64,000 bases of DNA from Alloascoidea africana. Lineage: Eukaryota > Ascomycota > Alloascoideomycetes > Alloascoideales > Alloascoideaceae. The stretch is taken from assembly GCA_030581615.1 (NCBI GenBank), contig JAKTTT010000003.1:186001-250000 (forward strand), read 5' to 3'. Every line of letters begins with the position of its first letter. Position 1 is the first letter of the stretch. The position numbers and the translations under genes are program-made. This document shows, piece by piece, positions 33,301-44,171 of this stretch. The notes under the pieces were generated by a model. It saw nothing but the letters and a program-made list of their open reading frames with translations, made no database searches and was not told where the DNA came from.

Positions 33301-34453
33301 CTTTGTTCGCTCGTCCTTTAGAATCCAAACCCTCTCGTATATTATCGAGGATGGCGTCTAGGTATGGAGCTATGCTGCTTTCCACTTGGTAAGCGATTCC
33401 ACCCAAAGATTTGAAAATTGCTCCCTTATCTTTATCCTTTTTCAGTTGTTGAAGGAGAAAGGAGATTGTTCGGTGTAAGCATTTATCTGTGAAATAAGAA
33501 GGGTTGAATTTGGCCAACAATGGGAGAATATTTAACGTTTCCTGTCGTATTAATGATGATTTGTGATCCTTATAACGGTTTACCGTTTGATAAACTTCAT
33601 CAAACTTATCCTGAATGAACATTCCGCCTTTCTTGAACAGCTCTCGATAAACCAGTAAACTTCCATGAATAGCTTCTGTTGAGGCCAATTTAAAGCCTGA
33701 GTTTGCAGTCTCTATCAGTTTTGAAAACCAGACCTTTTTGATGCTTGAGTCTCGTTCATAAACAATGTTTAGACATTTCTGAAGTGCAATTGCAGCATCT
33801 TCACGTATAACGACTTTTGGGTCACGTAAGGGAGTCCATATCAGATCCAGAATTATGTTCACATAAGAATACAGCAAAGTTGGACTGTTTGTAGCCAATG
33901 CTGCTATTATCAATACTGCTGCGTGTCTTCGATTCTCTTGCCTTTCCGATTGGAGCCACTCCAAAGACCGTTTTGCTTCAAACTCGACAAAATCTGCTGT
34001 CAGAGTTCCTCCCGGTATAGCCAATCGACCCAATGCACTGGCAGCTAGTCTCATGACTTCGATATCGTTTGATGGGATTACTATTCGGAGGTAGTTTGCA
34101 AATCTTGTAATTTTAGTAGTGTTTTCTTCCCCGCCATCAAAGTCAATAAGACTGTTGATGGCCAATATTCCACCCAGTTTATCATTGACATCAGGGCTAT
34201 GTATTAATTCAAAAATCTTTTTGTTCACCAAGTTATTCAGCTTGACATAATCTTCTGGGGAAACTTCGTGTGAATTCTGATACAAAAAGTCCAGGAGTTG
34301 GTTGGCAGCCTGTTTCTTGACATCGATTTTCCTGTGGATGATTAGAACGATAAATTTTCAAAGGGTGGCAAACCAAAATTAAACGTACTTTGAACGTAAA
34401 GATATAACAATATTATTAACGGCAGGATTCTCCACCGAGGATGGATTTGACAT
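27329..34453 (-). CDS. TOR2: TOR phosphatidylinositol kinase-related protein kinase, two exons
   Basis: Catalytic subunit of TORC1/TORC2, a Ser/Thr kinase coupling nutrients to growth. Exons 34389-34453 (MSNPSSVENPAVNNIVISLRS) and 27329-34331 join in phase 2 across a 57-nt intron (GTACGT donor, TTCTAAT branch, CCACAG acceptor). The product is 2355 aa. HEAT repeats fill roughly 50-1200 and a FAT region follows. FRB lies at about 1860-1960, with LWHELWFEGLEDASRLFY and QAWDIYYGVF. The kinase domain begins near 2005, with the catalytic loop GLGDRHPSNLML and HIDFGDCFEA near 2185. The FATC end reads HYIGWCPFW. The FRB serine in DASRL and the Trp and Phe that contact FKBP-rapamycin are all present. 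TOR1 and TOR2 cannot be told apart here. Confidence 0.95.
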
Positions 34454-35304
34454 CCTGGGGGAATTGTAAACAGAAGGACTGAGCGGTGAGAGTTATGATA
34501 CCTGGCTTGACCAGGTGTTGAAGGCGATCCTAGTTCAGTTGATGTTCGACCGCTTTACTGCAAAGGTTGCTTGAGCTCGTCTTGCTACAAGTCTTTTCTA
34601 CCAGTAAGAACAGTAAAATGTGTATTCGAGTTCTTTCCTAGCAAGAACCTGTCTGCATTAGCGAGGCCAATCCAATAGGGGATGGATCTAATGTTACCCT
34701 ACAACCTCCATACATCTCTTGGAAAGGTATTTTAAGACCAAACAAAGGGAGAGTACTTGAAGAACTACAATAGTATGGGATTGAAAGAACAGATGGATAC
34801 ATTAGATTCTTGTGGCCTAATGTATAGTATAGTTTTACGGAAATCAATTCTTGGGGTATGGCCTTGGGAGAGGCACAGATGAGAAGGGGCGTCATAGAGC
34901 ATCCACTGATGCAATTCCAATCGCATCACCGTTTTCTTTAGAATCGTCAAGATTTTCTATAGCGCTCTAATCCCTAAAAGTCGGAGTAAATTGTTTGTTA
35001 ATCTCGATTGCCGCGAATTAACTCCCTTCCCTGTTTTAAATTGCTTTAGTGCGATTAGCATTTACATTGTAGAATCCATGAGTAGTAATTGCTACTTCAA
35101 CTGTTGATAGAGCATTAGAATGAATACTAGCAGTCAAATATCACAGCACTGATAAGGAGCTACACGTAACTTTCTGCCTGCCTACATATGAAACTCCAAT
35201 TGAAAGCCGTATTGGAGCCTATCTGGGGGACGGTTTATCTAATACAGAGAGTGAAACTTGATGTTTAACTTTAACAATTTTATATTAGAACAACAGGATG
35301 ATAT
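34454..35304. other. Intergenic region TOR / RPS1
   Basis: About 850 bp. The middle carries an interrupted plus-strand reading frame (separate entry). The remainder has no recognised gene, tRNA or box C/D snoRNA. Confidence 0.5.
34540..34990 (+). pseudogene. Candidate decayed coding sequence
   Basis: One plus-strand frame stays protein-like over about 150 codons although interrupted by a few stops. Its open segments include PPYISWKGILRPNK, YGIERTDGYIRFLWPN and INSWGMALGEAQMRRG. These have the mixed composition of real protein rather than translated AT-rich DNA. No family was recognised. It could also be exons with introns I failed to see, or chance. Origin is unknown. Confidence 0.3.
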
Positions 35305-36075
35305 TTAAACAGACTCCAGGACTCTCTCCTTGAATTCTGTGGCAACCTTCTTGCCCTTATCTTCAGCTGAACCCTCACCGTGTAGTGCCAACAAAGCACC
35401 CAAATCAAACTTGGGCTGTTTCAACAACTTGACTTTGCGAACGTGAACATTCTGTAAGGGGTAGATTCCGTATGTAGACTTTTCAATCTCACGTCCAATA
35501 ACTTCGGGAATCAACTTGGAGGTAAGCTGGGCCAAGGTGACGGTTGAAACTTCACGTGTGACAATCTCTGTAATCTTCTTTCTTATTTGTCGAATCTTGG
35601 AAGACTGAGCATACGTAGTTTTCTTGATCTGGTTGGGGAGTCTTCGGGTGAAAGCAATGACAAAAACTCTCAAGTAGTAGTCGTCGGTGGTCTTGACGGT
35701 GACATTGGCCTCAATCAAAGTCTGCCACTTGCGAACAAGAGAACGAAGCTTGTCAGAGGTAAAGTCCAAGCCATGGAAGTTGGTCAACAAGTTCTTTCCC
35801 TGGACCTCATCAACACGGAGCTTGACCTTTCTAAAAGAGTGGTCCTCCTGTCCCTGCAAATCAGCAAGATTGACCTCGATAATACGTCCCTTAAGAGCAT
35901 CACTGGAGTTTTTCAAACCAGTGGACTTGTTAACGAGAGTCTTTCCAACGTTTCTGTTTTCAAACGTGGAAGGGGCCTTGATATCAAACCAGTCCTTTCT
36001 GGTGAAGGGGTCAACGACCTTCTTCTTAAGACCTTTCTTTCCTTTGCTGAGTCTCTTGTTCTTGCCTACAGCCAT
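35305..36075 (-). CDS. RPS1: 40S ribosomal protein S1 (eS1)
   Basis: Encodes eS1 (Rps1A/B, mammalian S3a) on the platform of the small subunit near the mRNA exit. The 256-aa product matches throughout: [78 protein letters not shown] and the [20 protein letters not shown] stretch near the end. Length is the same as in yeast (255-256 aa). The first ATG is the family start. No intron is present. A TCACGTGA site lies about 140 bp upstream. Confidence 0.97.
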   Translation of the reverse strand: MAVGKNKRLSKGKKGLKKKVVDPFTRKDWFDIKAPSTFENRNVGKTLVNKSTGLKNSSDALKGRIIEVNLADLQGQEDHSFRKVKLRVDEVQGKNLLTNFHGLDFTSDKLRSLVRKWQTLIEANVTVKTTDDYYLRVFVIAFTRRLPNQIKKTTYAQSSKIRQIRKKITEIVTREVSTVTLAQLTSKLIPEVIGREIEKSTYGIYPLQNVHVRKVKLLKQPKFDLGALLALHGEGSAEDKGKKVATEFKERVLESV

Positions 36076-36212
36076 ATTGAATTGTCGTAGTCCTCAAAGA
36101 AAGCTATCGTGTGTAGTTTGTCAGTATTCTAGTTTCCTCCCATAGGCTCTCTCATTCTGAGAATTACGCTGGAACTGTAGTGTGACTGGTATTCCCAAAG
36201 AGGAATGCATAT

Positions 36213-36220
36213 TCACGTGA
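36213..36220. promoter_or_regulatory. TCACGTGA, Cbf1-type palindrome upstream of RPS1
   Basis: Identical to the octamer upstream of RPL17 and at a similar distance from the start codon (about 138 bp versus 149 bp). Confidence 0.5.
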
Positions 36221-37080
36221 TTTAGAGTTTGCTGACATTATCTCTTTTCTGGCAGGCGAAGGAGATCCGAACAAACTTAAAGCACACAAACGAAAGCATT
36301 GTGCCTTTTTGTCTCGGCGCGCTGATTGAAAATGCAGTGGTTCATGGAGCTGAAAAATACTTGTGTTTGACAATCATGGCAAGCAGAGCTTAAGGTGTGC
36401 TCGGGGTGCGAAGTCCAGCGGATTATTACAATTTTCTACAGTTTTTTTTTTGTCTCTTTCTGTTGGGTATGGACAACAGCAACAGGTTCACAAACTGTGT
36501 CTTTAAGCGCCACCAGCTGAGCAATCTACATTATCGTTCATATAGGATACTGTCTCATTCATGTTGTTTCATCATTGGAAGGGATTTGAATCACGTAGAA
36601 AGGAGAAGATCTTTGCAGGAGATATTCACCGTGAGCCTCGAGATAGGCGTTGTTGAATCGACCAAGTCATCGAAGTGGTTAAGGTGATGGTGATGATGGT
36701 ATTTTTAATCTGGTAGTCATTCGCATCTCTGCCCCCGTCTGCATCGCACGGAGAGTCCGGTACTCCAGGTCCATTCTGCAATTAGTTAGCTCGTTCAGAG
36801 CAGAATTGGCACTAGAGCGATTGTGACAACAAGCAACCAGGGCAGAAGAGAGACTCAAAGGGTGCCATTTGGGGTCCATTTGGGTCCAATTTTTGGGCGG
36901 TTAGGGCCGATGAAACGCGGTGAGTGGGGAGCGTACGGGTGTACACGAGTGTAGGAACTCCGAAAGTGGAAGACGTTTGTGCATGCGCAGCTAGGCTGAT
37001 TTTTTTCAGCAGATGGGAATATCAACCAAGATTAGACTAAACAGCTAATTTTCCAGAGCAAGCACTTGGCTTCCGTTTGA
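36221..37080. other. Intergenic region RPS1 / DUF4050-like gene
   Basis: About 860 bp of divergent upstream DNA. A minus-strand ATG frame of 66 codons (36679-36879, MDPKWHPLSLSS...) contains GAGCTAACTAATTGCAG, which looks like an intron branch and acceptor. No partner exon could be fixed, so it is not called a gene. Confidence 0.4.
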
Positions 37081-37087
37081 TATAAAT
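37081..37087 (+). promoter_or_regulatory. TATA box of the DUF4050-like gene
   Basis: TATAAAT, 124 bp upstream of the ATG at 37211, followed by a CT-rich tract (TTTTTCTCTTCTCTTCTG) typical of yeast initiation regions. Confidence 0.5.
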
Positions 37088-37210
37088 CTATCCATGTTTT
37101 TCTCTTCTCTTCTGTTTCCATCTCACCATAGAACCCTCTTAATACAAAGATTATACACTTGAACACAAAGAACTCCAACCGGAATCACAATCACACACCA
37201 CATCAGCACA

Positions 37211-38167
37211 ATGAGCTTACTGCTCCCATATCAGATCACTACTATTTACAATGCACTGTCTTTCAGATCTAAGCAGCCCAAGGCTGGCTCGAATCTCAAG
37301 CTACTGACATTGGCAATTGCTGTTGCTAAATTAACAATCGCATCGAGACATGCCTCTTCTGCTTCCACGTCTGATGACAACGGTGCTTGGCTACTTGCCC
37401 AAACACAGGACAAGGTTAAGCTAAAACCTAGAACCACTTCTCTGACCATCTCATTAACGTTTCTGAAAATGCTTCCACACCAACTATTACTCAAACTGAT
37501 ACAAGTACTCTTAAGCATTAAATCAAAATTCCTGTCTTACACGTTTTCTTTTCCCAAACTATTGGGGCTGGATGTTTTAGATCAACTACCGCCAGCTGGC
37601 TTGAGCGGTCCGTCCAGATTCATGAATGAACTGTTTGATTATTACAACTGCTACGACTCTGACTCAATGTCAGAAAGCGAGGCGGAAGTCTGTGACGCCC
37701 TCTTCAAGTCACCTGAGGGACAGAACGCAAGCCAAAATGCTACGAGCAGCACTGGGTGGTTAAGTAAAGTAGATCAAACTTTACAGCAAGTCAGAGAAGA
37801 AGAAGAACTTGAGGAATCTGTGATTGAAAACCTCAAGCTAAAGAGAAACCAGCTTACAGAAGATAAACCTGAAGACGTCTTCCTAATTGATGCTACTTCA
37901 GAACAAACAAATCTTTGGATTGAACCCGAAGGTGGTCTTAGTATCTGGAGAAAACGACGACAATTATGGACTACGCCCTCCAGCATAGAACAAGATCAAA
38001 ATAATGAACAAATTAATGAGCACCTACCCACAATTGAACCACGACACTATTATTGCATTTATGACCAACTAATTAGAAACGATAGACGGCTAAAGAAGGG
38101 ATTGAACCTAGCCACTGCAGTTCAAGTCATCAACGAAGGATGGCTTGAAGATGAGCAATGGAACTAA
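37211..38167 (+). CDS. DUF4050-like conserved fungal protein
   Basis: 318 aa. The C-terminal half has the pattern I associate with DUF4050: SIWRKRRQLWTTPSS near residue 240, then YCIYDQLIRNDRRLKKGLNL and a final VINEGWLEDEQWN. The middle is acidic (REEEELEESVIENLK). The N-terminal 120 residues are rich in Leu, Ser and Lys and may include amphipathic helices, but no clear membrane span or signal was seen. Some DUF4050 proteins have been linked to TORC1 or amino-acid transporter control; nothing in the sequence proves that here. The start is the first ATG after a TATA box. Confidence 0.6.
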   Translation: MSLLLPYQITTIYNALSFRSKQPKAGSNLKLLTLAIAVAKLTIASRHASSASTSDDNGAWLLAQTQDKVKLKPRTTSLTISLTFLKMLPHQLLLKLIQVLLSIKSKFLSYTFSFPKLLGLDVLDQLPPAGLSGPSRFMNELFDYYNCYDSDSMSESEAEVCDALFKSPEGQNASQNATSSTGWLSKVDQTLQQVREEEELEESVIENLKLKRNQLTEDKPEDVFLIDATSEQTNLWIEPEGGLSIWRKRRQLWTTPSSIEQDQNNEQINEHLPTIEPRHYYCIYDQLIRNDRRLKKGLNLATAVQVINEGWLEDEQWN

Positions 38168-38247
38168 AACTATAAAAACTGCCCTTCTCTTTTATTCTTA
38201 CTTCCCATTATTATTAATATTATTATACCGATAGATATTTTAGAGTA

Positions 38248-38771
38248 CTAGTATTGCTTGTTATTATCAATGATATGTTTTGCATTTTCAAGAATTAGCA
38301 ACTCTTGATAGAGAAACTCTGCTTTTTTCTGTAAAGCATCGCTATTTTTCAAAATCTTTTTCGAATTTGTGATTTCCTGCTTTAATTGTTTTGCTTCTTT
38401 CTTCTTTGTAGAGGATATTAGGCCCGTTAACTTTTTTGACTGATGAGCGATTTGTGCATGATTCTCGTGAATTTGAGTGATTCTAATTGAGATAAATCAA
38501 ATACAAGGTTAAATATTATCTTGAGAATAAAAAGAATCTTTTGTTGACCCTACTTTTCGACCAGTTCTTTGCCGCTATCCTTCACGAGATCGTTCCAAGC
38601 GGACTCTAGTCTAGCCCTGTCCTGCTCTATTCTCGATCAATGAACCCGCACATGTTAGAGCATAAAAATCCAAATAGTACATATGAGTAATTCCATACCA
38701 ACAATCTCAGCTCTACTCTGTCTATAAACCTCCTCATCTCGAAGCAGACGGCTAGTGGTGGGTGAGAGCAT
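38248..38771 (-). CDS. Small coiled-coil protein, three exons
   Basis: Not recognised. Exons 38699-38771, 38554-38626 and 38248-38482 give 126 aa. Intron 1 (72 nt) has a GTATGG donor, CTAAC branch and AATAG acceptor. Intron 2 (71 nt) has a GTAGGG donor and AATTAG acceptor. The product is almost entirely helical: RLLRDEEVYRQSRAEIVEQD, then WNDLVKDSGKELVEK, then a long Lys/Glu/Gln coiled coil (TKKKEAKQLKQEITNSKKI). Size and shape fit small subunits of trafficking or kinetochore complexes, but no family motif was identified. Consistent splicing in two phases supports a real gene. Its first exon overlaps the end of another frame (38752-38973). Confidence 0.6.
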
Positions 38772-38973
38772 TAGCAGGTGGATGTCTAAACACAACACCC
38801 AATTCTAAATTTCCAAGCAATGCAAGCCTTCTCCGAGTGTTTGGAGTTTGGTGGTATTGCTGATAGAGCCACCACGGATGTGGCCACAAGCAGTATGCCA
38901 ACTTCTTCTTTATTTCTTCTTCCGTCTCTTGGAAGCCATGATAGATGATATTTGGGAAGATTTTAACATTCAT
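38752..38973 (-). CDS. Possible small ORF of 73 codons overlapping the next gene
   Basis: Not recognised. The ATG frame begins MNVKIFPNIIYHGF and holds EEEIKKKLAYCLWPHPWWLYQQ and NTRRRLALLGNLELG, rich in Trp and Arg and protein-like. It ends 20 bp inside exon 1 of the coiled-coil gene in another frame. On the opposite strand an ATG frame beginning at 38935 runs to a GTATGT site, so the true coding strand is unclear. Confidence 0.3.
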   Translation of the reverse strand: MNVKIFPNIIYHGFQETEEEIKKKLAYCLWPHPWWLYQQYHQTPNTRRRLALLGNLELGVVFRHPPANALTHH

Positions 38974-40202
38974 GGTTTCGTAGCCTTATCTTTCGAATGG
39001 CCCAAGATTGGTATGTGGATGTCAGAATAATTCCCATGCTACACACGAGTAAGTTCAGATGAGATCTTGGAGTCCTGAACTCTGAATGTCACAGACACCC
39101 TAAATATCCAAACTACTGTGCTTGATCAAAATCATTCCAGTAGTTGATGCTTTCATTAGTCTCGAAATGGCCACGAGCTTGAAGTTTAGAAAAAATTTAG
39201 GAATTCTGAAGTCGGGGAATGCAAAAACGTCTGAAATGAAGTTTGGTATTTCGGAATTTTTGCCAGTAAAACAAGAAAAAGCGGTAGTGGCTTTGGTACT
39301 ATTGTAAGGATTGACTAGCATTGTAATATTTATCAGGTACATTAGATCTTGTATTAGAAATTCCCATACTTCTTTTAGGGTGTTTGTGTATCTTCAGGAT
39401 CCAAAGATTTCCTCTACTCTCAAGCTAGTGTTATTGGTCAATTGCTCAATATAAGCTATATCCTTAATTCCAGCGACTCAAAGAAAGAAGTCTCAGGCAG
39501 AGAGTTTGAACTCGACTAAAGCCCGCTCTTCTACTCAAGCCAATTTCTTCAAATTGTCTGGAGTATGGATTCAAGCACGTCGCTCTTTTATTTTAGCAAG
39601 TAACGTAGCTCAAAGTTCAGAGTAGGTTTGTGAAGCTTTCAGAGCGCTAAACTCTGGCATTTGATGGTGTAGATTGCAAAGAAAAGATTACTTTCTGTTG
39701 TTTAAGAGGGCATGCTATCTGGACTGAGATATTTAGTTTTAAAAAAGGAGATTAGGTGAAAACGGAAGGTGTCATCGGGGCTTTCAAGTAACATCTGTTT
39801 TGTTTTGTCCACATAGATACAAGTACATAGTCCAAATAAAGCATGGGGATATTAAAATGGTGAAAGTTTTTCTTTTTATATTCAAACACTGGTAGCATTT
39901 TTCGAATGTTTCTGGTATTCGAAATTACCAAATGAGGCCTGTGTCTAACAGATGGTTGTTGTTTAAGCCATCACACAAGTCTGCTTATAATCTTTGTTAG
40001 TCACTGAACATCTTCAACTGATTGCTAAGGAAGAAAATAGCGACAACTTTCTGCGCAACAGCTCGTGCTTATAAGACTAGCTTAATCTCATAATCCAAAT
40101 GATCAACGATTCTAAATCAAAGGGGAAAAATAATAAGAAATGTGGGATGCTAAAGCAAAAAAATCAAATACTAAATCATTCAAAGGAAAACTCAAAACAC
40201 CA
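38974..40202. other. Gene-poor stretch
   Basis: About 1.2 kb with several open stretches of 50-60 codons in different frames on the plus strand (for example 39122-39307, no ATG start) but no complete gene. Nothing else was recognised. Confidence 0.45.
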
Positions 40203-41489
40203 TTAATGCTTAAACGAATCCTGAATAGACTCGGAGCCAGCTGAACCTATTCTGCTTTTATTCCGTCCGAGGCCAGTACGGTCATAGGGAGAAGGAGGTC
40301 GCAGAATTGGATCATAAGCAATAGGTTCAAGTCTTGAAGCTGAAGTCGAAGGCGTCGTCCTATCACTGACTAGTTTTAATGATCGCTTAGATGATGCATC
40401 GGAAAACCTGTCAGAATCATACCCAAAACGCTCTTCCACAATCATAGAACTTGATTTGCTTTGCTCCGACCTACCACTACCATCATTATCATGCTCTGAC
40501 TGAGAAGTTGTATTCTGTTCTGAATATGAATTATCTATTAACAGATTATTCGTTTCTGGTGCTTGCTCCTCCGACATTCCACACCATACGGGACCAGCCC
40601 ACACTAGAAAAGTGATAAACGCCGACCCACAGCAAGACCAAATCATTGAAAAGGCACCTTTGCCAACATAGGCGTTAATACCCAAATCTCCCAACTGATC
40701 GTTAATTTCGGTTTTAATATCCACAAATAGGACCGTAGCTGTAATGCAGCTTATAACAAGTCCAACAAAAGTGAAGCAACTTGTCAAGGAGATTGTCCAC
40801 TTTGCAATGGTACTAAAGTAAGAGAAGATGCCCAAAATCAATGACAAGAGAGGACAGACTATTCCTCCTATAAGTAAAGACCAAGCAGCACACTTGTTCC
40901 ATATCACTCTTTCTTTCTTCTTTTGATCGTAACCGAAATCCTCCTTTGAATTGTAGGCATAGTTCAGGACTACTTGCATGTTGACCTCCGAAAGATCTCG
41001 ACGATAGTCAAACAAGTAGTTTGCCGACTTTGCAGAACATTTTTCGACAACTCGAGATTTCTCGAGAATTGAGTTGGACTCGCTGCTGGTGAAGTTCTCA
41101 TACACAACAGCACTGTGGTTGTAATCGCCATAGCACCAAGACCATAGACCACTGACCATAAACTGCGGAGCATGTTTAGTTTCCCTTTCAGTATATTCCG
41201 TGAGCGCTAAGATCTGTGAAGTTGTCAGCCAGAATCCGATATGATTCTGGCTCCCATCTTCGTAAAATGCCCCAACCTCGTTTTCCAGAATCTTAAATAT
41301 ACCCTTAGACACCGCGGTTCTAAGGAAGTCCATTCGTATGAAGTAAATCTGACTTGTTCCTGTGGTCGTACAACAAGAAAGCAAAACCCCCGATAATGCC
41401 ACTGTCATAATCAAAGACGAAAAGCGAATGAACGCCATCAGAATGTGCCTGTTTCTGATCCTGCCCAGGGTCTTCAGTATTCTGACCAT
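40203..41489 (-). CDS. SUR7/PalI-family membrane protein
   Basis: 428 aa, four predicted membrane spans at about 17-41, 201-223, 232-256 and 278-302. The large loop after span 1 carries GLWSWCYG (114-121), the claudin-like Gly-Leu-Trp...Cys motif of Sur7 and Fmp45. These proteins mark eisosomes/MCC domains of the plasma membrane. The cytosolic tail (about 305-428) is long and Ser-rich, likely phosphorylated. The start is the first ATG; the leader MVRILKTLGRIRNRH is basic and precedes span 1 directly. It is divergent from ORC1 with only 74 bp between start codons. The exact paralogue (SUR7, FMP45, PUN1) is not decided. Confidence 0.7.
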   Translation of the reverse strand: MVRILKTLGRIRNRHILMAFIRFSSLIMTVALSGVLLSCCTTTGTSQIYFIRMDFLRTAVSKGIFKILENEVGAFYEDGSQNHIGFWLTTSQILALTEYTERETKHAPQFMVSGLWSWCYGDYNHSAVVYENFTSSESNSILEKSRVVEKCSAKSANYLFDYRRDLSEVNMQVVLNYAYNSKEDFGYDQKKKERVIWNKCAAWSLLIGGIVCPLLSLILGIFSYFSTIAKWTISLTSCFTFVGLVISCITATVLFVDIKTEINDQLGDLGINAYVGKGAFSMIWSCCGSAFITFLVWAGPVWCGMSEEQAPETNNLLIDNSYSEQNTTSQSEHDNDGSGRSEQSKSSSMIVEERFGYDSDRFSDASSKRSLKLVSDRTTPSTSASRLEPIAYDPILRPPSPYDRTGLGRNKSRIGSAGSESIQDSFKH

Positions 41490-41563
41490 TTTGGCGTTAA
41501 GGTTTGCGCTTTGCAGTGTAGGGTAAAGTTGGAGCTGAAGTCTGTTTCTCTGGAGGTTTTGTT

Positions 41564-44017
41564 ATGGAAAATAGTACTACTGCTAACCAACAGTCCACCA
41601 TCAAAAAACAAATGGCCGGCATCGAAGAAGACGACGAGTTCTCCTTTGTGTATCCAGAAGCCGAGAATAATGACGATGATCTCATCCATCGCACCAGATC
41701 CCGTGTCCCGACCCTGGCCCTCAATCCAATTAAAATCATCCGGAAAGAAGATGATGAAGAGTTCCAGTCTGGCGACATCATATCCATCGAGTCCACCTAT
41801 GGCGAACCACACGTTGGGATTATAACCAAATTCGAGTTCAGCTCGAAAGGTTTTATGCAATTCTTTGTAAATTGGTTTTCTACAGTTTTCGATATTGAAA
41901 AGATGCGAAGCAGTCGTTTCAAACGTGATGATGTGGAAGAGGTATGGATGCTTCATTTTCATAATCTTGGATTTGATAATGCTAACTAAAAAAACCAGAA
42001 TGAATTATATCTAACGGGAGACTATGACCGAAACGCGCTACATGTTATTCTTGACAAAGTAACTGTTCTAAACCACGAAGATAACGTGAAGTACCTAAAG
42101 TTCCTAAGATATCAAGACGAGATTAGCAGAAGTAGAAAGAGAAAGAAGCGTGATAGCAGTGGGACTCCTCCTAAAGCAAGAAACCTAGAAGAGTTGAAAG
42201 TCTACGTTGAGAAATTCTGCTCCGAATATCCCGAATTATCAAAGCAGAAGAGGAAAAATGTTTACTTTTGTCGATACGGTCTGGATAGGACCAAGGCCCT
42301 TTATTCGCCTGAGTTTGATTGGTATTCGTATTTCACTCCAAATGAGCTAGGCTTCAGTTATGATGGTTTTATGGTCAGGACACGGACACTCTGTAACCCT
42401 AACTATAAGAAGACGCCATCTCCAAAGAAAACATATGATAAATCTCCTAAAAAGGTAACCTACAAAGGAATGGCAGACGTTATAGATGAGGAGGAAGATG
42501 AAGGTTATACGTCGCCAACCCCAAGTTCAAGGAAAGCTCCTAGAACGCCTCGAAAGCAGGAAAGATTACGCTCAAGGGCCGCAAGTGCAAGTGCTTCACC
42601 AAGTAAAAAACGACAGTATACTGGCACTTCTGGCAATGTCTTGATGACTCCTACTCATCAACGGATTATTTTGAAACCGGAGATTAGAACGCCAACTGTG
42701 CCAAGTAGAACTTCGCCAATAAAACAATTTATTTCTCCTACAAAATCGCCTTTTCAATCACCTTTTAAATCCACAAAACGAGAATTCCAGACAGGAAAGC
42801 TTTTGGGATCATTGCCTTGCCGTGAAACACAGTTTGCAGAGATTTATATGACCTTGGAGTCCTCTATTAACAGCATCAGCAGTACATGCATTTATATCAG
42901 CGGCACTCCTGGAACAGGAAAAACGGCAACTGTGCGAGAGGTTGTCAACCAACTACTGATTCAGATGAACGAGGGAAACCTTAATCAATTCCAATACATT
43001 GAAATCAATGGTTTAAAGCTTACTTCACCACTCAATGCCTATGAAGTTCTATGGCATAAACTAAGTGGACAACGAGTGAGCCCTTCCAATGCAGCGTTAC
43101 TGATTGAAAAAGAATTCAAATCCAGTAATCCTAGACGGCTACCGACAGTTGTGTTAATGGATGAATTGGATCAGGTCATTACGAAAAATCAGGCTGTAAT
43201 GTATAACTTTTTCAACTGGCCAACGTATAGACACGCAAAGCTGATTGTTATAGCAGTTGCCAATACCATGGATTTACCCGAGCGAACGCTATCTAATAAA
43301 ATTTCAAGTAGATTAGGACTGATAAGAATTCAATTTCCTGGATATACCCACCAGGAGCTGGAAGTTGTCATTAAACATCGGTTGCAACATCAGGACAACA
43401 CTGGAAGAGTTGAATTTGGAAAAGATGCCATTGGATATGCAAGCCGAACAGTTGCAAATGTTACAGGAGATGCGCGAAGAGCTTTGGCAATCTGTCGTCG
43501 ATCTATTGAGATTGCCGAGCTTGAGCATTTGGAGGAAATAAAGGAAAAAGGAGAGGATGATGGTTCCAAAAAACAGGTTACAATCAAACACATTCGAGCA
43601 GCAGTTTCAGAAACAACGAGCTCTCCAATGTTTCTATACCTGAAAAGCTTGCCCATATCGTTTAAAATATTTCTCGCTGCTGTGCTATCGCGTAACCGCA
43701 TTTCAGGAATTGGAGAAACAACTCTGGGCGAGGTAATTGATGAAATGCGACGGCTTTCGCAGATCAATTTGAAAGCAATGAAGTCGAAACGCTCAGGTTC
43801 CGACACTGGCGATGATATATACAAAGTTTTGTACGAAAACGATTCTCAATTACGAATAACGGGCTTTTTGCATGCTTTGGCTGAGCTGGCAGAGTCCGGT
43901 ATTATTCTGTTGCAGGGCATCAGGGGAGAGAGAAGTTCAAAGTTGCAACTCAATATTAGAAACGAGGAAGTTCGAATGGCCTTACGAGATGACCCTGAAT
44001 TGGCTGGAATGATATAG
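41564..44017 (+). CDS. ORC1: ORC1, origin recognition complex subunit 1, two exons
   Basis: Largest ORC subunit, an AAA+ ATPase that binds replication origins with ORC2-6 and helps load MCM; its BAH domain contacts nucleosomes or Sir1-type silencers. Exons 41564-41941 and 41999-44017 (798 aa) join in phase 0 across a 57-nt intron (GTATGG donor, GCTAACTAA branch, ACCAG acceptor) inside the BAH domain. That domain spans about 45-190 (SGDIISIESTYGEPHVGIIT through LYLTGDYDRNALHVILDK). A basic disordered linker with SPxK motifs follows. The AAA+ core has GTPGTGKTATVREV (Walker A, about 427), VLMDELDQV (Walker B), SRLGLIRIQFPGY and a winged-helix end. Confidence 0.95.
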
Positions 44018-44171
44018 TTTCATCACGGCTTTTGTACACTATACATTTTTACATGAAAAATTGAGTAACAAAACGTTGATTAAAACTCCTTATCATTTAA
44101 TGTTCGGTAATTTCTAAAATCTATTTGCAGTGGTCATTATTACTGTACTTTTTCAGAGCTCACTTGGGTCT

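Noticed and set aside
36679-36879. 66-codon minus-strand frame with a branch-acceptor-like core
   Set aside because: No donor or partner exon fits and the Cys spacing does not match CX9C proteins; left as intergenic.
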